This document shows, in pieces, positions 7,801 to 15,157 of a DNA stretch of 35,110 bases; the first letter of the stretch is position 1, and every line of letters starts with the position of its first letter. Under the pieces are notes generated by a model. That model was not told the origin of the DNA. It searched no databases and saw only the letters and a program-made list of their open reading frames with translations. Location of the stretch: contig CAMJZF010000015.1 of the NCBI GenBank assembly GCA_946410125.1, positions 1 to 35,110 on the forward strand. Reading direction: 5' to 3'. The DNA comes from an uncultured Prevotellaceae bacterium. GTDB lineage: Bacteria > Bacteroidota > Bacteroidia > Bacteroidales > Muribaculaceae. A program made the translations under genes and the position numbers.

Positions 7801-10404
7801 CCACCCATGCTTCTCCACCTTGTCGCGCGATGAAGCGATATAGTAGATATTAGACTCGGGAGTGCTGTTGCCTATTGTAATGTGTGCCACATTATTGTCG
7901 TCAACCCACCTGCCGTCACTCGGCAGCCACAATGGATTATTGGCGACAGGGCTGGTATTTTCGTTCTTGCGATACAGTCTCACGTAACACGAGGCAATGT
8001 CCTCATCACCGAGCATGTTCACCTTGATGCGGTAGATTCCCGATGGTTGCTTTGTGAGGTCAATTACAGGTTTCTCACTGTTGAAATTACCCGAGGCAAC
8101 CACGTTTTTTTCTTTGTCTTCTACCTTATAATAGCATTCAACGCTCTTCTCGTTTTCATCGGTGCTGTTGAACTTGAGAGGCAGTGTGATGGGCTTTTCA
8201 TTGTTGAAGTCGAAATCATTCCCAAGCTCCACGCCGCGACGGCTGCCTATAATAAAACGGTGCTTACTCTCTTGCGACTCGCCGGCATCGTTGGTACATT
8301 GTGCCTCAAGGGTATAGTTGTAATGGTAATAACTTTCCTCATTTTCTTTAAAGAGCGAGACGGGATATTCTATCGAGAACTCACCTTTTTCGTTGGTTGT
8401 GACAATGGTGTCATTTATCGATTGCCCCTTGTTATTCGACCAGCGCCACCACCAGCTCCACTCGTTGCGGTATAGATTGAGCTTCACCTGTGCATTTGGC
8501 ACCGGCTGGCCGCTATAGGTAAGGGCCTTTCCTGTAATCTTCACCGGCTGGTTGCAGGTGAAAACCGTGCGCTCATCGGGAAATGACACTGTAAAGGTGG
8601 GAGTCTTGTATTCACTCACATTAATATCATGTGATGTCAGGTAATAATTATATTGGTCGCCACTCCTGAAGTTCAGATAAAACCTGCCGTTCATGCGGTC
8701 GGTAGGGATTTTAAACTCACCTTGTATGCGGCCAAAGGCATCGGTCTTGGTGTCGAGTGTGTCAATCTCCTGTCCATTTGGATCACTGAAGATAACTCTT
8801 ATCTTCTTCTCACTCATTGGCTTCATTTGCTCGGCAGTAACATTATACACAACAGCGGCAAATCTCGCCGTCTCTCCTGGACGATAGATGTCAAGGTCGG
8901 TGAAGACTTGAACCGAAACTTCGGCATTGTCTTTACCTTCATTAAAGGGGTAGAAACCAAATATAGGAGAATATTTGTCATCGCCTTTTGTAGCCTTCAC
9001 TTCATAGCGGTAGTACTTCCTGTCGGCTGGCATTAGAGCACTGCCATCACTGGCTGTAACGGCGGTCGAGTTCTCATAGCGGTTACTTATGTTGGATTTA
9101 ATGTCAAGATGGGCATTGGCGATTGGGGCACCGTTATGAATGTCGACAGTAAACACACGGTCGGCAAAGTCTTTACCGCCGGCATGGAACATTGCCATGT
9201 CATAAATATTTACAACTCTATTCGACACCTCTTTGTCTAATGACAGCTCGCCATCTTTATTGGTAAAGGCTCCTACTATGGCATAACGCCCATAAGGGAG
9301 TGGAGGCAAAACCACGTTCTTATCCTTTCTAAAGGGAACTATGCCATCGCTTGTGAGCTCATGTGTCCTGAAAAGTTCCAATTCATCAATAGTATAGCTC
9401 TTTTTCGAGCCATCTCTAAGGCCTTTAATCAGCTGCTCGGGAAAGCGATATATTCTTGCCTCAGCTTTATGAACATTGGTAAAGGCAACTTGCAGTTTCA
9501 ACGAGTCTCTACTAATGACATTATTTATGTTTATGCTCAATGACTGGGCTTCGGCTCTATTTATCTTATTCTTGACTTCAGGAGTATAATACGAGTTGGG
9601 AAAGCGGTTCACATAGTCTATATAATCCATGTAATGATCCCATCCCGACGTTTCAAGCAAGAACTTGGCACTATGCTCTTTGTCTTTGTATTTCTGGTAG
9701 GAGTCATAATAATTGTCTACCATATCGGTCTCGCACATGGCATAAAACCACTCGGGGGAACCGTCTTCACAAGAGTTTACCCATTTATGCTTCAACTCTT
9801 TACCAAACAACTGGTTGTCCTCGCAAAAATTCTCTAAAGCCTTTGAACACAGGTACTGATACAGCGTGGGAATATAAGTGCGACCCATCTCATTACTGTT
9901 GATGAGGATTGCGCTGTAATTGGAAATCGGGCACTGCTTTAACGCCTCTTCTTCCAATAATGATTCTCTTAATAGGCTCTCTACCTTTTGGTCAAACTCC
10001 TTGTTGCTCCATTCGGTGTAGTCGCCCTTCACTTCTTCATTAACGGCATTTTCACGGTCATGAACACCATAGGCATTTCGGTAAGACTTAAATACTATCG
10101 CCTCAAAATAATTAAGCAGAGCCTTAAAGTCGGCTCGGGTCTCTTTTTTCTTCACCTTCTCTATTTCGGTGATAATAGTGTCCATCGATTCTTGTGAGAT
10201 TTTGCTCTTTGCGATGGAAAAGCGCACTAAGGCATCGACAAGCATTTGACCATCGCCTGTTTTCTGAGCCTTCTTCAGTTGAGAGAGTGCCGCCTTGCTC
10301 ACCTGCTGAGGATAGTCAAAGTCGGGCTCGTCAATAGCATGGGTGCTGAAAGATAGTATTCCCATAATCGAGAGGAATAAAATGAATTTTAATAATTTGT
10401 GCAT
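4861..10404 (-). CDS. Alpha-2-macroglobulin family protein, periplasmic, thioester-less
   Basis: A 1847-residue protein with a type I signal peptide (residues about 1-23, ending STHA); there is no lipobox Cys, unlike E. coli YfhM. Visible landmarks are an MG2-type segment with IYRPGE (about residue 505), a further beta-sandwich around 610-660, the A2M block with ALWKPNLVTD and later FLRQGD (about 1100-1180), an alpha-helical TED-like region (about 1290-1600) and a C-terminal beta domain. Where thioester macroglobulins have CXEQ, this one has WYCVQALP (Cys at 1306), so the reactive Gln position is not conserved and covalent trapping is unlikely. Family members are thought to protect the envelope from foreign proteases. 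A stretch at 1055-1065 (MRVRGATSVNN) resembles a TonB-receptor plug motif. The gene is monocistronic; no clear promoter was found in the upstream gap. Confidence 0.93.
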   Translation of the reverse strand: MHKLLKFILFLSIMGILSFSTHAIDEPDFDYPQQVSKAALSQLKKAQKTGDGQMLVDALVRFSIAKSKISQESMDTIITEIEKVKKKETRADFKALLNYFEAIVFKSYRNAYGVHDRENAVNEEVKGDYTEWSNKEFDQKVESLLRESLLEEEALKQCPISNYSAILINSNEMGRTYIPTLYQYLCSKALENFCEDNQLFGKELKHKWVNSCEDGSPEWFYAMCETDMVDNYYDSYQKYKDKEHSAKFLLETSGWDHYMDYIDYVNRFPNSYYTPEVKNKINRAEAQSLSININNVISRDSLKLQVAFTNVHKAEARIYRFPEQLIKGLRDGSKKSYTIDELELFRTHELTSDGIVPFRKDKNVVLPPLPYGRYAIVGAFTNKDGELSLDKEVSNRVVNIYDMAMFHAGGKDFADRVFTVDIHNGAPIANAHLDIKSNISNRYENSTAVTASDGSALMPADRKYYRYEVKATKGDDKYSPIFGFYPFNEGKDNAEVSVQVFTDLDIYRPGETARFAAVVYNVTAEQMKPMSEKKIRVIFSDPNGQEIDTLDTKTDAFGRIQGEFKIPTDRMNGRFYLNFRSGDQYNYYLTSHDINVSEYKTPTFTVSFPDERTVFTCNQPVKITGKALTYSGQPVPNAQVKLNLYRNEWSWWWRWSNNKGQSINDTIVTTNEKGEFSIEYPVSLFKENEESYYHYNYTLEAQCTNDAGESQESKHRFIIGSRRGVELGNDFDFNNEKPITLPLKFNSTDENEKSVECYYKVEDKEKNVVASGNFNSEKPVIDLTKQPSGIYRIKVNMLGDEDIASCYVRLYRKNENTSPVANNPLWLPSDGRWVDDNNVAHITIGNSTPESNIYYIASSRDKVEKHGWIKYKPGMNEFTIDLPSTPGGYLTIQFYSMSNNHVFKENVTMYGNVKAKALKIKVNSFRDKLLSGEQEKWSFTVVDENDKPQRGAMLLEMMDKAINDISANDWNFKPFLFGKHVLSFNNQNINSNIYSRIGWSRSNFSLNSADMPEFNLYDENLFPNYRMYDMLGGGAVLLETADLASPMTVRKSAQMRVRGATSVNNAMAVEEEAMTADTGDAYGMGVEAEVDESALEQVQVRESDVKVALWKPNLVTDAQGNLSVEFEAPNFNSTWIVQAIAYNDELKTDKLSRQVLTNKPVMVKSSLPRFLRQGDLAQLAASLQNSTDAALDCDAVIELFNPRTGDVIERKTFKENIASDGTNTVRIDWNVPDTIPFIGFRVKAATGTFGDGEQVMIPVLPAISPVIETQPFYIDAATPSFTTQLPQFAKDARVTLEYCDNPVWYCVQALPTIFSDNYHIATSLAHSLFAETLAQGIAKSQPNIKEAVDYWKANEQDSTLVSMLARNSDLKIGTLLASPWVREADKQTLRMSRLNELLDEKLMAAEHKRIVEALQALQMSDGGFPWYRYPGCESSLYTTETVLEIIGELRHLGYLKDDDAINSMIKPALAYFDKEYLARYYVHLKYNKNNHSGFSDYVYVRTLYPEYPVGGENKKMIKNCLKAMTKDWKGTSLGNKAFYAITLNRNKYQKVAKDIVESIRQFALTKPETGMYWDNVQAGWRYLDKVAVTSTILEAMNEVDPRTAEIDQVRKWMLLMKQTNDWGSSSLAADAVYSLLATGSKWLERNDTPTITIDGVPVEFDKVDSYLGYCRKEIPASSLATLHIERNGASPAWGAVYSQFKSEMSEIKEVSIYDLSIHKEFYVYQTDGTLKKVDNFKVGDKVQVRTVIKNAKDLDFVTVKDERGSCFEPIDKLSGYRYADRTCYYLEIKDSETNIFFTSLEKGTHVISYDVFVTAPGKYSVGIATVQCQYAPQVTAHSAGSVATVEP

Positions 10405-10642
10405 AGCTTGTATTGTTAATGAGTATATATTTCACACAGATTACATCATGAAAGAAAATATGGGCTATATCCTTTCATATATTATAATAACGTATCGTTG
10501 CAACAATTATTTCACATCTTTTTGACTGCTTTTTGTTATGAAAGTTTAAATCAACCCAATAAAACAAGTTGAGAAATCACATTTTCACTTCTTGACGCTA
10601 TCATTTGTTAACATCTTGTTAATAAAACTGGGGCACAAATGT
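10405..10642. other. Divergent intergenic region between the macroglobulin gene and dnaB
   Basis: An AT-rich gap of about 290 bp up to the dnaB ATG that holds the start regions of two divergent genes. Only the dnaB promoter is recognisable. I see no TAnnTTTG on the minus strand for the macroglobulin gene and no RNA gene. A small palindrome GTTGCAAC sits at about 10497-10504. Confidence 0.6.
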
Positions 10643-10673
10643 TTTGAGCTCATGCAGTCTTGACCTATCTTTG
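10643..10673 (+). promoter_or_regulatory. Bacteroidota housekeeping promoter of dnaB
   Basis: TTTG (10643-10646), a 19-nt spacer, and TATCTTTG (10666-10673) match the -33/-7 consensus exactly. Transcription should begin near 10680, about 18 nt before the ATG at 10698. This rules out the longer in-frame start at 10644, which falls inside the -33 box. Confidence 0.88.
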
Positions 10674-10697
10674 CAGTCGCAATTTAAAACACACGCT

Positions 10698-12305
10698 ATG
10701 GAATTTGAAACCGGTAAGAGTTCGAGAAATCGAAACTACAATAGAAAAAAGCCTCAACACGAGAGCGAGATAATAAGCGAGTTGGGCAAGACTCAACCTC
10801 AAGACGTGGCAATCGAGGAAGCGGTACTGGGTGCTCTCATGCTTGAAAAAGATGCTTACTCCGAGGTGAGCGACATCCTCAAGCCTGAGTGCTTTTATGA
10901 GCACCGCAATCAGCTCATTTACAAGGCTATTGTTTCGCTCGGTGTTATGCAGCGCCCCATCGACATGCTCACCGTTACCGAGCAGTTGCGCAACGACGGC
11001 AGCCTTGAAGAAGCTGGCGGAGCAATTCGCATCTCGGAGCTCACGGGAAGGGTGTCGAGTGCTGCCAACATTGAGTATCATGCACGCATTGTTGCTCAAA
11101 AATACCTGGCACGAGAGCTCATCAGCTTCAGTTCACACATCTCAACTCTCGCTTTTGACGACTCTATCGATGTCTACGACCTCATGCAGGAGGCCGAGGG
11201 CAAACTCTTTGAACTCTCAAAGAACACTCTAAAGCGTGATGCAACACAAATCGACCCCATCATTAGTCAGGCTCTCAACAAGATTCAGGAAGCTACCAAC
11301 CGCAAGAGCGGATTGAGCGGATTGGGAACTGGGTATCACAAACTCGACAAGGTAACATCGGGATGGCAGAACAGCGACCTTATCATCATTGCCGCGCGTC
11401 CTGCAATGGGCAAGACGGCAATGGTGCTGTCGATGGCTAAGAACATGGCTGTCGACTACAACACACCGGTTGCCATTTTCTCTCTCGAGATGTCTAACCT
11501 GCAGCTCGTAAACCGACTGATAAGCAATGTTTGTGAGGTTACCGGCGAACAAATCAAGAGCGGACAGCTTAGCGAACAGGAATGGGCAATGCTCATGTCA
11601 AGGGTAAAAATGCTTTACACGGCACCTATCTATGTCGACGACACTCCGTCACTGTCTATATTTGAGCTGCGCACCAAGGCACGCCGTCTTGTGCGTGAGC
11701 ATGGTGTGAAAATCATCATCATCGATTACCTGCAGCTAATGAACGCGACCGGCATGAAATTCGGCAGCCGTGAGCAGGAGGTGAGCACGATTTCACGCTC
11801 TCTCAAGCAGCTTGCCAAAGAGCTCGACATACCCATCATTGCCCTGTCGCAGCTCAACCGAAGCGTGGAGCAGCGAGGTGACGACAAGCGTGGCAAAAGG
11901 CCACAGCTCAGCGACTTGCGCGAGAGTGGTGCTATTGAGCAAGATGCCGACATCGTTTGCTTTATCCACCGCCCTGAGTACTACACCAAATCGGCCGAAG
12001 ACAGCGAGGGTACCGACATCCGTGGCTTGGCAGAGTTCATCATTGCCAAGCACCGCAGCGGTTCTACCGAGACCATAAAGCTGAAATTTATTGCCAAGTA
12101 TGCCAAGTTCGACAACTGGGACGATTCTCTTGAGTCGCCTAATGCACCCACCGAGCAAATCTATGAATCGCGCATGAACAGGGAAAGCCGAGACAGCATT
12201 CCTTCTTTGCCCGAGAATGTGCCGCCACCAAGTGCCGACGATTTGGCACCAATGCAGAACTTCGATTTCCAGCGCGACAACGGCGAGGAAGCACCTCCAT
12301 TCTAA
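10698..12305 (+). CDS. dnaB: Replicative DNA helicase DnaB
   Basis: A 535-residue hexameric helicase that unwinds DNA at the replication fork. It has the helical N-terminal domain (starting around QDVAIEEAVLGALMLE) that binds primase, then a RecA-like motor with Walker A RPAMGKT (Lys 239), Walker B IIIIDYLQLM, and the late block LSQLNRSVEQR with SDLRESGAIEQDADIV. There is no intein. The C-terminus carries an extra acidic, Pro-rich tail of about 50 residues (PSLPENVPPPSADD), probably disordered. I chose the ATG at 10698 because the promoter overlaps the upstream alternative start. No clear hairpin terminator follows; the 3' side is a repeat-rich spacer shared with the convergent radC gene. Confidence 0.97.
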   Translation: MEFETGKSSRNRNYNRKKPQHESEIISELGKTQPQDVAIEEAVLGALMLEKDAYSEVSDILKPECFYEHRNQLIYKAIVSLGVMQRPIDMLTVTEQLRNDGSLEEAGGAIRISELTGRVSSAANIEYHARIVAQKYLARELISFSSHISTLAFDDSIDVYDLMQEAEGKLFELSKNTLKRDATQIDPIISQALNKIQEATNRKSGLSGLGTGYHKLDKVTSGWQNSDLIIIAARPAMGKTAMVLSMAKNMAVDYNTPVAIFSLEMSNLQLVNRLISNVCEVTGEQIKSGQLSEQEWAMLMSRVKMLYTAPIYVDDTPSLSIFELRTKARRLVREHGVKIIIIDYLQLMNATGMKFGSREQEVSTISRSLKQLAKELDIPIIALSQLNRSVEQRGDDKRGKRPQLSDLRESGAIEQDADIVCFIHRPEYYTKSAEDSEGTDIRGLAEFIIAKHRSGSTETIKLKFIAKYAKFDNWDDSLESPNAPTEQIYESRMNRESRDSIPSLPENVPPPSADDLAPMQNFDFQRDNGEEAPPF

Positions 12306-12399
12306 TACCCATCATTCATTGTGAATTGTGCATTATGCATTGTGAATTAAAAGCAGGCGCAGCCCAATTGTGCATTGTGTATTGTGAATTATGCATTAT
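12306..12399. repeat. AT-rich repeat spacer between convergent dnaB and radC
   Basis: Nearly all of this 94-nt gap is made of imperfect copies of ATTGTGAATT / ATTGTGCATT / ATGCATT on the plus strand, interrupted by CAGGCGCAGCCCA (12354-12366). The same GC-rich 13-mer, with one change, recurs at 15040-15052. Such simple spacers are common between Bacteroidales genes; no standard terminator is seen. Confidence 0.7.
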
Positions 12400-13128
12400 T
12401 TAAAGTTTGCCCATAGCCTGATAGCTGTAGTAATTGCCACGACACACTATAATGTGATCGTCTAATGGAATTCCCACCGCTTCACAGGCTCGCTTTACGC
12501 GCTGAGTGAGTGTGTCGTCCTGCATGCTCGGGCGCGCATTGTTGCTGGGATGGTTGTGCGCAAGAATGATGCTGCTGGCAAGGTGAGTGATGGCATGTTT
12601 CAGGATAATCTTCTCATCACCCACAGTTGCTGCCGTGCCGCCGGTGCTCACCAGTTCACGCGCCTTTACATGCTTGGCTCGGTCTAAGAGAAGCACCCAC
12701 ATCTCCTCATGCTCCTTGTCGAGCATGAAGGTGCTCAAGTAACGATAGGCTGCATCACTGTCGGTAATCTGGAAATCATCGTCAAACTCCTCTCCCTGAA
12801 ACCGCCTCGCAATTTCAATGGCGGCAAGTATCTCCACCGCCTTCACCTCTCCCACGCCGCGATACATGCGGGCAAGGTCGCTGTATTTGTGACGGGCAAT
12901 CTTGTAAATCTTGTTCCCATGGTCGTTGAGAATGCGCTGGCACAACTCCACGACACTCTCTCCGCGACTGCCACTGCCAAGGATTATGGCAAACAGCTCG
13001 GCAGGTGACAAGGTGGAGAAACCATATTTCATCGCCTTCTCGCGAGGGCGGTCATCAAGAGCGGTGTTAAGCTTTAAAGCCCTCGATTTAATCTCTTGTG
13101 GTTGACCAATGTTAGCTTCTTCGTCCAT
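12400..13128 (-). CDS. radC: RadC family JAB/MPN-domain protein
   Basis: A 242-residue RadC-like protein (UPF0758). The N-terminal part holds a helix-hairpin-helix-like region (LSPAELFAIILGSG, then GVGEVKAVEILAAIEIARR). The C-terminal JAB domain has the metal motif H191-N-H193-P-S with S201 and D204, the complete JAMM pattern, preceded by STGG. The family was once linked to DNA repair, but its cellular role is unsettled. It starts 2 nt after the stop of the upstream glycosyltransferase gene, so the two are co-transcribed from the promoter at 14155-14186. The functional pairing looks incidental. Confidence 0.95.
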   Translation of the reverse strand: MDEEANIGQPQEIKSRALKLNTALDDRPREKAMKYGFSTLSPAELFAIILGSGSRGESVVELCQRILNDHGNKIYKIARHKYSDLARMYRGVGEVKAVEILAAIEIARRFQGEEFDDDFQITDSDAAYRYLSTFMLDKEHEEMWVLLLDRAKHVKARELVSTGGTAATVGDEKIILKHAITHLASSIILAHNHPSNNARPSMQDDTLTQRVKRACEAVGIPLDDHIIVCRGNYYSYQAMGKL

Positions 13129-13130
13129 AA

Positions 13131-14129
13131 CTACTTCCCTTTGCGCATTGCTATTTCTTCATTAATGTCACGTCCGTGCCCAAGAAGTATCTTCCAGGTG
13201 AAGGCCTTGATGAAACCTATGCCGTAAGCGCCAAGCTGGATGAAGCTCGACACGATGGCAATAAGTGATATTTTCAAGCTCTTGGTTTTCACCAGCGCAC
13301 TAAGCCACAGCATCAGCACATAGAGAACAAGCGGCAGTATTGCCCACCAACGCCAAAAGATTGCAAGCAATATCAGCACTACGCAACCTATAACAAACAC
13401 TGCCGGCAGGCAATGCACGAGCTTCAACGAATCGGGATACAGTAGCTTCAGCGTTATGCGCGACATGCCAAAGACATATGTCTGGCGGGCAAATTTCTTA
13501 AGGTCGACGCGTCGCTTGTGATAGACACATGCCTCACGAATAAGACGTATGCTGAAACCTGCCTGGCGAATGCGAGTGCTCATGTCTATATCCTCGCTGA
13601 ACATCTCCCTGAAGCCTCCAACTTTTTCCCACACTCGGCGAGAATAACCCATGTTGAACGAGCGGGGCACAAATTTCTCAAGCTGAACTTTTCCACCACG
13701 TATTCCGCCGGTGGTCAAAAACGACGTCATTGAGAAATTTATAGCCTTCTGAACATCGCTAAAGTCGTCGCTCGCCGCGTCGGGACCGCCAAAGCAGTCA
13801 ACATATTCTCTCTCAAGTTCGCGTTTCAGTGTCTCGAAGTACTGCGACGGTATCACACAGTCGCTGTCAAAGAAGATGAAATACTCGCCGCTGGCTCGTT
13901 CTATTCCGTAGTTGCGGGCTATGCTGCGGCCTTCATTCTCTTTGTAATGATAATGCAAGTCAAGTTTGTCTTGATAGCGTGCCGCAATGTCTTCGCAACG
14001 CAATGTGGAGCCGTCTTCAACAAGATATACCTCAAAGTCCTTGCACGTCTGCTCGCTAAGACTGCGCAGCAGGTCCTCGACTTCGGCTGGACGGTTATAT
14101 ACCGGTATTATTACAGAAAAATAAGGCAT
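13131..14129 (-). CDS. Family 2 glycosyltransferase, membrane-anchored
   Basis: A 332-residue GT-A fold glycosyltransferase. The N-terminus VIIPVYNRP, the nucleotide-binding acidic pair in LVEDGS (E38, D39) and the metal-binding DSD (88-90) are all present. A later segment, MFSEDIDMSTRIRQAG, matches the ED motif that carries the catalytic base in GT2 enzymes. Two or three hydrophobic segments (about 230-315) anchor it in the inner membrane with the catalytic domain in the cytosol. The sugar and acceptor cannot be deduced; extracellular or surface polysaccharide synthesis is plausible. It is first in a two-gene unit with radC and is not part of a polysaccharide locus here. Confidence 0.92.
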   Translation of the reverse strand: MPYFSVIIPVYNRPAEVEDLLRSLSEQTCKDFEVYLVEDGSTLRCEDIAARYQDKLDLHYHYKENEGRSIARNYGIERASGEYFIFFDSDCVIPSQYFETLKRELEREYVDCFGGPDAASDDFSDVQKAINFSMTSFLTTGGIRGGKVQLEKFVPRSFNMGYSRRVWEKVGGFREMFSEDIDMSTRIRQAGFSIRLIREACVYHKRRVDLKKFARQTYVFGMSRITLKLLYPDSLKLVHCLPAVFVIGCVVLILLAIFWRWWAILPLVLYVLMLWLSALVKTKSLKISLIAIVSSFIQLGAYGIGFIKAFTWKILLGHGRDINEEIAMRKGK

Positions 14130-14154
14130 AACGGAATTTCTTTAAGTTAACATG

Positions 14155-14186
14155 CAAAGATAACGAAAGTCACAAAAACAACCAAA
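14155..14186 (-). promoter_or_regulatory. Bacteroidota promoter of the GT2-radC operon
   Basis: On the minus strand TTTG (14186-14183), a 20-nt spacer and TATCTTTG (14162-14155) match the consensus. The -7 element ends 25 nt before the GT2 ATG. Confidence 0.82.
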
Positions 14187-14243
14187 TATTTCACAATCTA
14201 TCACAATCTAAAGCATCTGACTTCACAAATCTTGAGCAAAACT

Positions 14244-14275
14244 CTTGCACACATCAATTATTTTAGTTTAATTTG
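14244..14275 (+). promoter_or_regulatory. Possible promoter of the Sel1-repeat gene
   Basis: CTTG (14244-14247), a 20-nt spacer and TTAATTTG (14268-14275) give an imperfect match to TTTG/TAnnTTTG, 50 nt before the chosen ATG. Confidence 0.45.
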
Positions 14276-14325
14276 CACATTACTAATTAATGAATTCTTT
14301 CACTAACTATAAGATTATTTTAATT

Positions 14326-14895
14326 ATGAAAAATTTCAAGAGAATTTTTGGCTTGATGGCATTGGTTGCCATTATAGCTATTGCTTTTGCTCCCGAAGCT
14401 CAGGCTCGCAAAAAGCGCGACCTGAAGAAGGAAGCGATTGAGGACCTGCTTAGAGAAGGCGTAAAATGCTATGAGGCTGGAGACTATGACGATGCTTTCG
14501 AATACTTTGAGGCTGCACACAACAAAGGCAACATTCGTGCCACTCACAACCTCGCAATTTGCTATGCCGAGGGACACGGAGTGGACAAGAGCCTCACCAT
14601 GGCTTTCAAGCTCTATGAGAAAGCTGCCAAGAAAGGATATGTCGATGCGATTGTTGCTCTTGGTGAAATGTACAAGAACGGATATGGCTGCAAACAAGAC
14701 TACAAGAAAGCCATCAAGACTCTTGAGAAAGCTGCCAAGCAAGGCGACAGCGACGCTATGTACTTGATTGGTACTTGCTACTACTATGGTGGATATGGCA
14801 TAAAGAAAGATGTAAAGAAAGCTAAAGAATGGATTGCAAAGTCGGCTGCTCTCGGCAACGAAACGGCTATCGACAACCTGCCCAAGCTGCAGTAA
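14326..14895 (+). CDS. Secreted Sel1-repeat (SLR/TPR-like) protein
   Basis: A 189-residue protein with a signal peptide (MKNFKRIFGLMALVAIIAIA, cleavage after AQA) and then about four helical-hairpin repeats. At least three are clear Sel1 repeats, with AxxxLGxxYxxGxGVxxDxxKAxxxxxKAAxxG-type spacing (for example NLAICYAEGHGV, ALGEMYKNGYGC and LIGTCYYYGGYG). Sel1 repeats mediate protein-protein contacts; the partner is unknown, and the protein should act in the periplasm. I chose the ATG at 14326 over the in-frame ATG at 14290 because it starts directly with a proper signal peptide. The gene is monocistronic, with a strong terminator 25 nt after the stop. Confidence 0.9.
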   Translation: MKNFKRIFGLMALVAIIAIAFAPEAQARKKRDLKKEAIEDLLREGVKCYEAGDYDDAFEYFEAAHNKGNIRATHNLAICYAEGHGVDKSLTMAFKLYEKAAKKGYVDAIVALGEMYKNGYGCKQDYKKAIKTLEKAAKQGDSDAMYLIGTCYYYGGYGIKKDVKKAKEWIAKSAALGNETAIDNLPKLQ

Positions 14896-14919
14896 ACTAT
14901 CTTCATCAACACTTCTCAC

Positions 14920-14962
14920 ACTATCTCAACCGCACTTCGCGAAGCGGTTGAGATAGTTTTTT
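14920..14962 (+). terminator. Terminator of the Sel1-repeat gene
   Basis: A perfect 14-bp stem (14920-14933 with 14944-14957), whose loop itself contains TTCGCGAA, is followed by six T (14957-14962). Confidence 0.93.
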
Positions 14963-15157
14963 GTCCTATAATCTCAAGTGTCCCACGTAATTCAATTTCT
15001 CTTAATGATAATTTGCTGTTTATTCACGGTGTGAAGAAACAGGCGTAGCCCAGCCTCTCCCCTTGAGGGGGAGATTGAGAGGGGGCAACCCTGTGTTCTT
15101 GTGTCCTAACTGCGAAATTGTTTGTAATCGTCTGACAAAAAACTGTATCTAAAGCTG
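14963..15157. other. Spacer with intergenic repeat hairpin, downstream of convergent mutL
   Basis: Contains CAGGCGTAGCCCA (15040-15052), a near copy of the motif at 12354-12366, followed at once by a C/G-rich hairpin: TCTCCCC (15056-15062) pairs with GGGGAGA (15068-15074). CCTCTC (15054-15059) can alternatively pair with GAGAGG (15077-15082). It looks like a dispersed Bacteroidales intergenic repeat; no U-run marks it as a mutL terminator. Confidence 0.55.

Noticed and set aside
10644-10697. Upstream start giving DnaB 18 extra residues
   Set aside because: This stretch contains the -33 and -7 promoter boxes and the expected transcription start, so it cannot be translated from that promoter.
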